Assembly (NCBI GenBank): GCA_018985225.1
Contig: JADGIF010000228.1
Location: 1-13,723, forward strand
From: Amoeboradix gromovi
Lineage: Eukaryota; Sanchytriomycota; Sanchytriomycetes; Sanchytriales; Sanchytriaceae
Length of the DNA stretch: 13,723 nt
Direction of reading: 5' to 3'
Positions 1 through 6,934 of this stretch are shown piece by piece (the first letter of the stretch is position 1; each line of letters begins with the position of its first letter). The notes below the pieces were generated by a model. That model did not search any database, was not told where the DNA came from, and saw only the letters and a list, made by a program, of their open reading frames with translations. Made by a program: the position numbers and the translations under genes.

Positions 1-88
1 TGGTCTTACCACTCGTCCAACAATAGAGATCATATGGCAGTTAAGAACATATACATCAAGTATATACATCATTATTTAATCCCGCCCT

Positions 89-118
89 GGGTAGTGAAAG
101 CGTGAGCAATCACTGTAA
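89..118 (+). repeat. Dispersed 30-nt motif, copy 1
   Basis: This stretch (GGGTAGTGAAAGCGTGAGCA and ten more bases) matches 11837-11866 at 26 of 30 positions, same orientation, and all four differences are transitions. The weaker similarity extends about 25 bp upstream (ATACAT and CGCC blocks). It can form a short AGTGA/TCACT stem. It lies about 115 bp before the PLAC8 start codon. The rest of the 1-232 gap shows no other recognisable feature apart from the upstream ORF and a small CTAGC/GCTAG hairpin at about 128-140. Confidence 0.55.
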
Positions 119-209
119 CAGATTTACTAGCATTGCTAGTTTCTCTGTAAAAGTTTTCGGTTTTCTCGGAAATTAAGACTTTTAACGAGTTGTTTATAAT
201 TCAGTGAGC

Positions 210-245
210 ATGACCCAGTTGTTTCATTTTCAATGGGATACGTAA
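210..245 (+). promoter_or_regulatory. Upstream ORF overlapping the PLAC8 start codon
   Basis: An 11-codon frame (MTQLFHFQWDT, stop TAA 243-245) starts 23 nt before the PLAC8 ATG and overlaps it in another frame. If the transcript starts upstream of 210, scanning ribosomes would meet this ATG first, which could lower translation of the main frame. The transcription start is unknown, so this is only a candidate regulatory feature. Confidence 0.3.
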
Positions 246-648
246 AAGAAGAAGTAGTTACTGATTTCGGTTGGGAGCCGATACCTGAAAGAAAATGGAA
301 GCATGATATGTGGAGATTCTGGGAGGATCCAATGACCTTCTTTCGAGCTTGTATTTGCCCCTGTGTGGTCTATGCTGATCTAAGAGAAATGCTGGAACCA
401 GAGCAAAGCTACTTTAACTCGATTATACTATATGTAGTAACTTTTCCGATGTTCAAGCATTTTCTTCTTAGTGGCGCGCAGAGAGCTATAATTAGGGGGA
501 GATTTTTTATTTCCGAAGACGAGAAGCTTGGTACTTCATATATAATATAGGGGACTACTGCACTCATTTATGGTGCTACTCATGCTCACTGACACAAGAA
601 AAAAGAGAGTTGGAAGACATCGTGCTGGAGAGAACGAAAACATCATAA
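233..648 (+). CDS. PLAC8-family cysteine-rich protein, two exons (233-530, 551-648)
   Basis: The unspliced frame stops at 550, which would cut the PLAC8 domain short. Removing a 20-nt GT-AG intron (531-550) gives a 131-residue protein with a textbook PLAC8 layout. It has the aromatic lead-in (W14, W22, W27, W30), the CPC block ACICPC at about residues 39-44, and a hydrophobic stretch at about 63-80 that could sit in a membrane. The conserved R-x-x-[IL]R before the second half follows at about 84-89. Exon 2 then supplies the C-terminal signature DYCTHLWCYSC, SLTQEKREL (about 101-120). PLAC8/cornifelin/FCR proteins are small membrane-associated proteins linked to metal tolerance or cell-size control. 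The substrate here cannot be read from sequence. The ATG at 233 is preceded by an overlapping short upstream ORF. The gene converges on WDR6, with 14 bp between stop codons. The spliced structure is very likely because the restored motif is long and specific. Confidence 0.87.
531..550 (+). other. Ultrashort spliceosomal intron (20 nt) in the PLAC8 gene
   Basis: The sequence is GTACTTCATATATAATATAG. It begins GTA and ends with TAAT placed directly before the 3' splice site (TAATATAG). It is phase 1: the last G of exon 1 joins GG of exon 2 to make Gly100. Its removal is needed to reach the conserved C-terminal Cys/Trp block of the PLAC8 domain. Confidence 0.87.
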
Positions 649-662
649 TAAAACTGTGAATT

Positions 663-3362
663 TTAAATAACATTTATTAGCTCTAGTCCGAACCCAGCTA
701 CTAGCAGCTTGTCATCCAATACTGCAAGCCTTGCAGTATCTGAGATTGTTGTTCTGCAAACTATAGTTCCATTTCCATTTTCAACTCTGTAAATATTTTG
801 CTCTAATCCAGAAATGTAAACTGAATCTCTGAATACAATGCAGGTTGTCAACGGAGAGTAGGACAAAAAGGAGTCTTTTAGTTTGATAACTAAGTTGGAC
901 TTGAAGTCAATTCTACAAATCGCAAGGTATCCATCATCTCCAACACAATACACCTTATCTCCTAATATACAAAAATCATGGATTCCTGTCTGCATAACGA
1001 GCGTATTTACATTCGAAGTCTTCAAGGACTTTTTTAAGAACCTATTTTTCAATATTTTGCTGTTGTTTAAGTTAATCCCAAGCTGAGAAAATTGCATCAG
1101 AGCAAATACTCCTTTTGAAGTCCCACAAGCAACATAAAAGTCATATCCAAAAAGCATCAGCTTTATAGAAAATACAGAACTGTCGATAAACCATTCGCAA
1201 ACATGACTAAACCTATTACTGCCAAAGTCAAAGTATAATATACGAACAAACGCATCGGAATACCCAACGGCCATGATGATTCCATTTTCAATTTCAATGC
1301 AAGATAAGCACATACATCTAATTTCATCAATGTCTCCCGATATTGGGCAGCATCCTAATTTTGTTATCGATAAACTCTTGTCCGGGTTCAAAAACAGTTT
1401 CCAAGAGATAATAATTTCTTTGCCGCCCACAGTAACTAGGACATCATTTGTTATACACATTCCTTTAATTACAGTCTGATGAGCATTTAAACAGCATCTG
1501 AGCTCCCAAGTATCTTGAAACTCATATCCCTTGAGAAATCCGCTCTCGCCACCACATAGCAAAATACCTTTGTACACTTGGCAATCCCTTAGTTCTCTTC
1601 CAAATAAAGATGGTTGAATTTGCTGGCATAGTTTGTAAGACGGTAATCTGTTGAACTGAAATAATTTCTTTCCCATTAAAAATGTAAATTTGCAGCTGGA
1701 TATCTCTTCTGAATAGTAACTGTACGAACGATGGGCTCCACCGCACTCAACCGATAATATTTCTCGCTCCCGATCGACGGAGTATACACTCATAGTCTTT
1801 CTAAAGAAGTTTAAAAATACCAATCCGCTTTCCGTTACTGCTATCTTTTCGGTCCATCCTTTTGTTATCTTCTTATCCATGATCAAACAGATCCTCTTAT
1901 TGCGTAGTTCCCAATAACATACATTCCCGTTTCTTCCACAGGTTATGATTCTAGAATCAACTACCTTGATGTCAGAAATAGTTTCCTCATTGTGCCCCAC
2001 TACAGACGATATAACATTCAAATCTTCATCAAAAACAATCAAAACACCAAGTCGAGTCCCAACAATCAACATATCTTTGTACATTTGGAATGATCTGAAA
2101 GTAAAATCCACCTTCTGGATGTTTTTATGTACCAGTTCCAAGTATTTGTTCAATTTGAAATATACAAAGTCCAAATCAAGAGTCTGGCACGCTACATATA
2201 CAATACCCTGACGGATATGAGCGCCAATTACAGTTATTTTACATTTTAGACAGAGGTCCACTATCTTTGTTGTGCTTTCTAAAATATCATAAAGTAAGAC
2301 TTTCCCTGTTATATCTCCAAACAGGATGAACTGCTTAACAGAAGTCGCAACGTAATAATTATCTTTCAAGTGTATGTGATCCATAATCTTCCAACTATCA
2401 TCATATGAAAAAATTCTTCCAAAATTTGTAATATTTACAGTCTTTGAAAGGTCATTTGCGAAAGTATATTTAAGATGCTCATGTTCTAAATACGGTGGTA
2501 GTGAGTGTTGTAGCAAATCTCGATTTTCAACATAGCTATGATTTACATTTAAAGGCCACTGTAGTATTCCACCATCGTTCCCTCCAGTCACAAAGCAGTT
2601 GTGCTCTTTCACAATGTCTATAGCCCAGACGTGTTTAGGTTCGTGGGCTTTTAATGTTACTAATGACTTGCTTATAGTTTTAGTCGATGTTGGTAAAACC
2701 AGCGGGAACACATGAACACCTGCATCCTCAGAGACTGCAAAGACATTATTGTCGCTTAAACATGCGTTCCATACACGACCAGCTCCCACTTTGTAGGTTG
2801 TGACATTAAGACTTTTTAAGCAAGTCATCTTCAGGGTTCTATCTTCTGAGCAAGTTATCAAAATGTCATCTATAAGCTTTACTTTGAATATAAAACCATC
2901 ATGCGCTTTGAACTTTTTGATTATCCCATTCTCATCCCAAACGACGACCCAGCCGAACACACTAGCACCAACTAACACTTTATCAATACATGCAGCATAT
3001 AACTTAGGCTGGCTTGGACAACCAAACTTCTTTACAAGATTTAAATCGTAATCGAATTCATAATAGACGCTGTTTGCTGTCAAAATCTTAATGTTGCCTT
3101 GCATCTTTAATTCTAAGACAAAATCGTTAACCTCGTAAGTCTTCTTATTTTTGAAATCACTGTCAACTACGCAAATTAAATATCCGCCATTAAATGCAAT
3201 CTTATTACTTGCAGTACAGATGTGATGTATCCTCTGATAATCAAATACTTTGAAATACTTCCTCTTGTTTAGTACAACATTAAAAGTCATAAGATAAGAG
3301 CCTACTCCGCAATAAACAGTATCCTTTTCACAATATATGAAAGTCACCGGCGAAATGATCAT
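663..3362 (-). CDS. WDR6/Rtt10-type WD40-repeat protein (Trm7 partner)
   Basis: A single uninterrupted frame of 899 residues with degenerate WD repeats throughout, matching the size of the WDR6/Rtt10 (Trm734) family (about 1,000 residues). The N-terminal propeller shows the family pattern in order: VLVGASVFGWVVVWD (129-143), an AHDG...FKVKL stretch (153-163), TCSEDRTLKM (170-179), GAGRVWNACL (193-202), SEDAGVHVF (211-219) and GGNDGGILQWP (260-270). More repeats follow, such as the GHNEETISDIKVVDSRIITC region and an AHQTVIKGMC region. WDR6 proteins bind the methyltransferase Trm7/FTSJ1 and direct 2'-O-methylation of tRNA position 34. The Rtt10 branch also has an endosomal recycling role. No catalytic site is expected. 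The ATG at 3362 lies directly before a family-like N-terminus. The gene converges on the PLAC8 gene. WDR6 family membership is fairly firm; the precise function is inferred from the family. Confidence 0.8.
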   Translation of the reverse strand: MIISPVTFIYCEKDTVYCGVGSYLMTFNVVLNKRKYFKVFDYQRIHHICTASNKIAFNGGYLICVVDSDFKNKKTYEVNDFVLELKMQGNIKILTANSVYYEFDYDLNLVKKFGCPSQPKLYAACIDKVLVGASVFGWVVVWDENGIIKKFKAHDGFIFKVKLIDDILITCSEDRTLKMTCLKSLNVTTYKVGAGRVWNACLSDNNVFAVSEDAGVHVFPLVLPTSTKTISKSLVTLKAHEPKHVWAIDIVKEHNCFVTGGNDGGILQWPLNVNHSYVENRDLLQHSLPPYLEHEHLKYTFANDLSKTVNITNFGRIFSYDDSWKIMDHIHLKDNYYVATSVKQFILFGDITGKVLLYDILESTTKIVDLCLKCKITVIGAHIRQGIVYVACQTLDLDFVYFKLNKYLELVHKNIQKVDFTFRSFQMYKDMLIVGTRLGVLIVFDEDLNVISSVVGHNEETISDIKVVDSRIITCGRNGNVCYWELRNKRICLIMDKKITKGWTEKIAVTESGLVFLNFFRKTMSVYSVDREREILSVECGGAHRSYSYYSEEISSCKFTFLMGKKLFQFNRLPSYKLCQQIQPSLFGRELRDCQVYKGILLCGGESGFLKGYEFQDTWELRCCLNAHQTVIKGMCITNDVLVTVGGKEIIISWKLFLNPDKSLSITKLGCCPISGDIDEIRCMCLSCIEIENGIIMAVGYSDAFVRILYFDFGSNRFSHVCEWFIDSSVFSIKLMLFGYDFYVACGTSKGVFALMQFSQLGINLNNSKILKNRFLKKSLKTSNVNTLVMQTGIHDFCILGDKVYCVGDDGYLAICRIDFKSNLVIKLKDSFLSYSPLTTCIVFRDSVYISGLEQNIYRVENGNGTIVCRTTISDTARLAVLDDKLLVAGFGLELINVI

Positions 3363-3440
3363 TTTTTATTTTACTCCTTTTGTGAATCTCCTAAGTCAAA
3401 TGTCAACAACTCAAATTCATGCATTCCACAAACTTCAAGC

Positions 3441-3719
3441 TTAAGCGGCTTTAGTAGAAGCAATATAGAGTATTTTGTCCCACATTAATTTGTTTGCCTG
3501 AATTCAAATTTCAATTATCTTGGTAACTGCAATTTAAACAACCATGTAGTGGTTTGCTGAGATTGATATCATCGTGTTAAAGAAAACTGTCATTGAGATA
3601 GAGTGATTTAATAATAACTCTACTTTCTCCTTACCTACATTTATGCGTGAGTTATTGTCTAAATGTTGAAGAATTGATATCAATTAGAGAAGCATCGAAC
3701 AACATTTGGAGAAATCCAT
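3441..3719 (-). CDS. Possible small spliced gene, histone-fold-like (CENP-X/MHF2-like guess)
   Basis: In the 396-bp gap between APC3 and WDR6, the minus strand has an open stretch (3658-3543) that codes for SRINVGKEKVELLLNHSIS followed by a second hydrophobic helix. Two 45-nt GT-AG introns, 3703-3659 (holding CTAAT) and 3542-3498, would join it to a start at 3719 and a final exon 3497-3441 ending WDKILYIASTKAA. The product is 62 residues. The order short loop, long helix, loop, short helix recalls CENP-X/MHF2 (about 80 residues, ending LEKxLPQLLLDF), but no diagnostic motif is certain. The spacing to its neighbours (39 bp and 78 bp) is normal for this genome. The splice sites are not confirmed, and the introns are longer than the 19-20-nt ones seen nearby. 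If this gene is not real, the gap holds only the two flanking genes' untranslated regions. Confidence 0.27.
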
Positions 3720-3758
3720 ATGAATAGAGCACCTATTTATTACCAAGTCTTACTCAGA

Positions 3759-5514
3759 CTAAATTGGTCGAATTTTGACTTCATCTAGTAAACTTGCTTC
3801 TTCTTTATTGTTTTCCTTGGGATAGAATATTTCTTCAAGTCCGTTCTGCATCTGACTTATTAACGAGACATCTTTAGCTATGGCTTCCAAATAGAACCCT
3901 TGGGCGCTTCCAATTTCTCCAGTTAGTGTGCATAATTGTGCGTTAAGCATTTTCAGTGATGGGTGATCGTGGGTGATGCTTTTCAGAGTCTTCAGCGCAC
4001 CACATGCTTCCTATATTAGCACAGAATACATCTATAAGATTCATTTGAATACACAAAATCACTTTCTCATTAAGAAGCCCTTTATCTAACGGGTATAAAC
4101 TCAATGCGCTGCACAAAACTTCATATGCTTCTGCGAGCTTATCGGATTTTCTGTACACTTCAGCCAGCAGCTTTTTATTTGTTTCTGAATTTGGTTTTAA
4201 TCGCTCTGATTCCTGCAAAGTCATTAATGCGTTTGGGAGATTATTAGTACGCATCAATAAATACCCTAAGCCTGTCAATACCCTAGGGTCCTTGTTGTTC
4301 CTCTTTCTTGCCAAATTAAAATATGTGGATGCCAAATCTAATCTATCATCTGCCATTGCAATCCAGCCACCCACACCAGCAGAAAAGCCACTCTGATCGG
4401 TGGCAATAGATGCATCTAGCTCATTTATTGCGCTTATAGTATCATGTTTTAACGCAAATAAACAGCCATTGCATAAGTAATATTGCCATGATTTAGGGAA
4501 ATATTTTATTAATTTACTTTTTAAATCAGACAGTCTATATAGATCTTGGTTGATCCATAATATAACTATGATATGTTCAATTCCGGTTAAGGTAAATTCA
4601 AAGTTCTCTAGATGTTCTGAGATTGAAAATAAGACGTCTGAAAGTGGAAAAGTGAGCTCATGTTGACAAATAATGCGTAATATAGAAGAAAACGCGTTTC
4701 CTTTATTCAGTGCATCTATGCTATTCAAAATAGAATAAGATTCCTTGAAATTATTGGAGCAAAGCAGTTCAAAAGCTGAAATAACATTTTTAAACCCATC
4801 ATCTACTAAAATAGAAGCTTCGTACTTACTTACTGATTTCACCGGATTCAAACGCTGTCTTTTAATAGAAGATATATCTGCGCTGACTTGACTAGATTTG
4901 CGTTTATTCGATTTGACGGCAATTCGAAGGTTTGATTTCGAAATTGTTAGATTGCTTTGTAGAAATGTGTTATGGGCTCGTGTAACTATGCCAGGATCCC
5001 CTAAAACTGCTTCTTCAGCTAGAATATTGTTCTCTTCGCTGCTTTCAGAATCCTTATTAATAAATAGTGCTTCGCTAATTTTGGCTCCCATTATTGCAGC
5101 TTCCTTGTATGTATGGATTAGCAAAGAGTTTAACTTCACAGCCTTCTCAAAATGGCGTCTGCACGTGTTAGAGTCACCTGTAATGCGACACAATTTAGCA
5201 AAAACTATGTGAATATATTCAGATCCTTCATTTTGAACCAAATATGTTTTAATGGACTTGAATGCCTTGGTTGGATTGCATTCTATAGAGGATAAACCAT
5301 ATAAGCATAGCAGTCTCTCGCTTAGTTGGATATGTTGGCTCTCTCTATCTATTAGGTAAAATACGCAATTTTTACGATCCATCAAGTAAAGTACTTGAGC
5401 ATATACTTCAAGGCTCTTTTGATTATTATTAGAATTAAACATCATTTCTGCATATATTAGGGCTTCGTCGTACATAAAATTTTGGCAGAAGTTTTCAATT
5501 ATGTTGAAAATCAT
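3759..5514 (-). CDS. CDC27: APC3/Cdc27, TPR subunit of the anaphase-promoting complex (exons 5514-4030 and 4010-3759)
   Basis: The predicted 578-residue protein combines an N-terminal TPR dimerisation region (FMYDEALIYAEMMF, residues 13-26), the family landmark CRRHFEKAVKLNSLLIHTYK (118-137), and a low-complexity basic linker (about 150-235). A C-terminal TPR array follows from about 310. The motif WQYYLCNGCLFALKHDTISA (343-362) matches the Cdc27 W-x-x-x-GNCFSLQ-x-x-HDTAI signature. Cdc27 is a scaffold subunit of the APC/C ubiquitin ligase that receives Cdc20/Cdh1 and Apc10 through their IR tails. Without splicing the frame ends at 3943 in a nonsense tail. Removing a 19-nt intron (4029-4011) restores TPR sequence: EACGALKTLKSITHDHPSLK and onward. 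At 578 residues it is shorter than the usual 650-850, mainly in the linker. The start at 5514 places the first TPR helix right at the N-terminus, as in the family. Confidence 0.83.
4011..4029 (-). other. Ultrashort spliceosomal intron (19 nt) in APC3
   Basis: On the minus strand it reads GTATTCTGTGCTAATATAG: GTA start, CTAAT branch-like sequence, then ATAG. It is phase 0, between ...NLID and EACGAL.... Splicing joins two halves of a TPR helix; the unspliced frame runs into sequence with no TPR character (MWCAEDSEKHHPRSPITENA). The last eight bases, TAATATAG, equal those of the PLAC8 intron. Confidence 0.83.
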
Positions 5515-5536
5515 GATTTTGGCAGAGGCTTGGAAT

Positions 5537-5851
5537 ATGTTTTACATGGGAATTTTTGGAATTTTATTAAAAAGGGAGTACCCTGATTATACTCCAGTAT
5601 ACTTACCATTAGATGGGGTGTACATTGCAGATACTGCTGATTATGGTAATTTGACTTTAATGGCAGATGAATCTTCAATTGAAAGTTTATTTGCAAAATC
5701 CAACTTTACGTTGCCTTTCTCCAACACAACTAACCAAAACAACGATGTACATGTATCTGAGATTCAATCCTCCCAAGATTCTCAGTTAAACCAATTTTTA
5801 ATCTGGTCAAATTGTGGAAACGGGTTATTAGTCGATTTTCTAACATATTAA
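5537..5851 (+). CDS. Small hypothetical protein, head-to-head with APC3
   Basis: The frame is open from 5501 to the stop at 5849-5851. I favour a start at 5537 or 5546 (MGIFGILLKREYPDYTPVYL...) because the earlier ATGs at 5501 and 5513 overlap the APC3 start codon on the other strand. The product is about 102-105 residues: a hydrophobic start, then LPLDGVYIADTADYGNLTLM, an acidic-serine stretch and a Gln/Asn/Ser-rich second half. I do not recognise the family. The balanced composition, the fit between APC3 (start 5514) and the coiled-coil gene (stop 5859, 7 bp away), and the absence of any better reading on the minus strand argue that it is real. Codon and residue use differ from the shadow frames around it. 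Confidence 0.5.
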   Translation: MFYMGIFGILLKREYPDYTPVYLPLDGVYIADTADYGNLTLMADESSIESLFAKSNFTLPFSNTTNQNNDVHVSEIQSSQDSQLNQFLIWSNCGNGLLVDFLTY

Positions 5852-5858
5852 TAAATAT

Positions 5859-6801
5859 TTATTGTAACGTGCTTAATGAATCCAGAAGCGAGTTTTCTAC
5901 AGTATTTTCGTTTATAGAGAATATATCAATGCACGGGTAATAGTCATCAACTACTACTTTTGCTGATTTTCCGTTCTTTTCAAACCTATAGCTGTTGTCA
6001 TCTATATCTGCGATAATCCAGCTAAGTTAGTAAAATATACCCCTGTTCTTTAATTTCATTAAATAACCTCGCTCTTTTGATAGTGGAGTAACTCTTCAAA
6101 TCCCTATTACGAAACGATTCCTTTAGAAAGTTGGTTTTCGCAAAGTTTTCCTGGTACTCCGCGTCGACCTTTGAGTCTATTTGCAATAACTGTTGTTCTT
6201 TTTGATCAATTATGCTAGCTATTTTGGTTTTTTCGTTATCCAATTCTTTATATTCCTCTTTTTTCACCTCAAGCTCATTGTTTAGACTCATAAGTACTTT
6301 TTTAAGGTCAAGCTCTTTAAATTTCAGTTTTTCTAGGACTTCTTGTCTTTTAAATATTGATTCCTGATACTTTTGCTGATCTTGCATTCTCTGATCAATT
6401 GTAACCTGATTTTCCATCATTTTATCCTTTAAATTAGACTCTATTTCTGCAAGTTTCTTCCGTTTTGCCTCAATTCTACTGATAACTTCTTTTATTCGTG
6501 ACACCATGTCAACAACGTCATATATTTCTTGCTCTATTTTATCCTGTAAAACTTTATTAGATGCTTGCTTCTCATGAACTTCCTTCTCTACAAGTGCCAA
6601 TAGTCTTTGTTTGTCTTGAAGCAAACCTATCGAGGGAAATCTTGGGATATCATCAAGTAGTCTCTTTAATGTATCATGCTCAGAAACAAGATCATAATAT
6701 GCCGCAGAATTTCTCTCATATTGGTCTACTATTTCGAAATTCGTAGGGTTGTCGAATTTAGTAAGAAATGATTTTGCCTCATCAACGAGATTATGTTTCA
6801 T
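5859..6801 (-). CDS. Coiled-coil protein with small C-terminal cap (exons 6801-6041 and 6021-5859); kinetochore-like guess
   Basis: A predicted 307-residue protein. Residues of about 30-235 are almost continuous Lys/Glu/Gln/Leu-rich coiled coil (VSRIKEVISRIEAKRKKLAE, LNNELEVKKEEYKELDNEKT). The unspliced frame ends at 6022, just after KEQG. Removing a 19-nt intron (6040-6022) adds 53 residues that alternate beta-like and polar segments: WIIADIDDNSYRFEKNGKSA, then KVVVDDYYPCIDIFSI. A long coil followed by a small globular end is the layout of Ndc80-complex subunits such as Spc24/Spc25, and the segment RLFNEIKEQGW is loosely like the start of the Spc24 globular domain. This resemblance is weak, and other coiled-coil structural proteins remain possible. 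It shares a 133-bp divergent promoter region with MSH4 and converges on the small plus-strand gene. Confidence 0.65.
6022..6040 (-). other. Ultrashort spliceosomal intron (19 nt) in the coiled-coil gene
   Basis: On the minus strand it reads GTATATTTTACTAACTTAG. It contains a classical CTAAC branch sequence whose final C lies only four bases before the end (TAACTTAG). It is phase 2 and restores an open frame of 53 further codons that ends 7 bp from the next gene. Length, GTA start and TAAY-x-TAG end match the PLAC8 and APC3 introns. Confidence 0.8.
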
Positions 6802-6934
6802 ATCGATTTTATCGCTTGCGCCTCATTAGATGTCCTGTATTTCTAGAATATCAAGAATTCCCATTGAGAAACGGAAAAGGAAATAAATGGTCTACTCAAC
6901 TTAAATCCCAAGCTGACGTCTGAATTGTTTCAAA
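6802..6934. promoter_or_regulatory. Divergent promoter region between the coiled-coil gene and MSH4
   Basis: 133 bp between two start codons on opposite strands, so both genes' promoters and 5' leaders must lie here or in the coding ends. On the minus strand it holds a 12-codon frame (MGILDILEIQDI) in frame with the coiled-coil gene but closed by TAA TGA before its ATG; no GT-AG intron would remove these stops. No clear TATA box is seen. Confidence 0.4.

Noticed and set aside
89-160. tRNA or known snRNA at the repeated 30-nt motif
   Set aside because: No B-box (GTTCRANNC), no cloverleaf and no clear match to conserved spliceosomal or SRP RNA cores. The Sm-like T-run after copy 2 is absent after copy 1.
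551-648. PLAC8 gene as a frameshifted pseudogene truncated at 550
   Set aside because: A clean 20-nt GT-AG segment with the same end sequence as introns in two other genes restores the full conserved C-terminus, and no other lesion is seen.
4898-5212. Plus-strand 104-codon frame within APC3
   Set aside because: Antisense shadow of the confidently identified APC3 coding sequence, with no recognisable domain.
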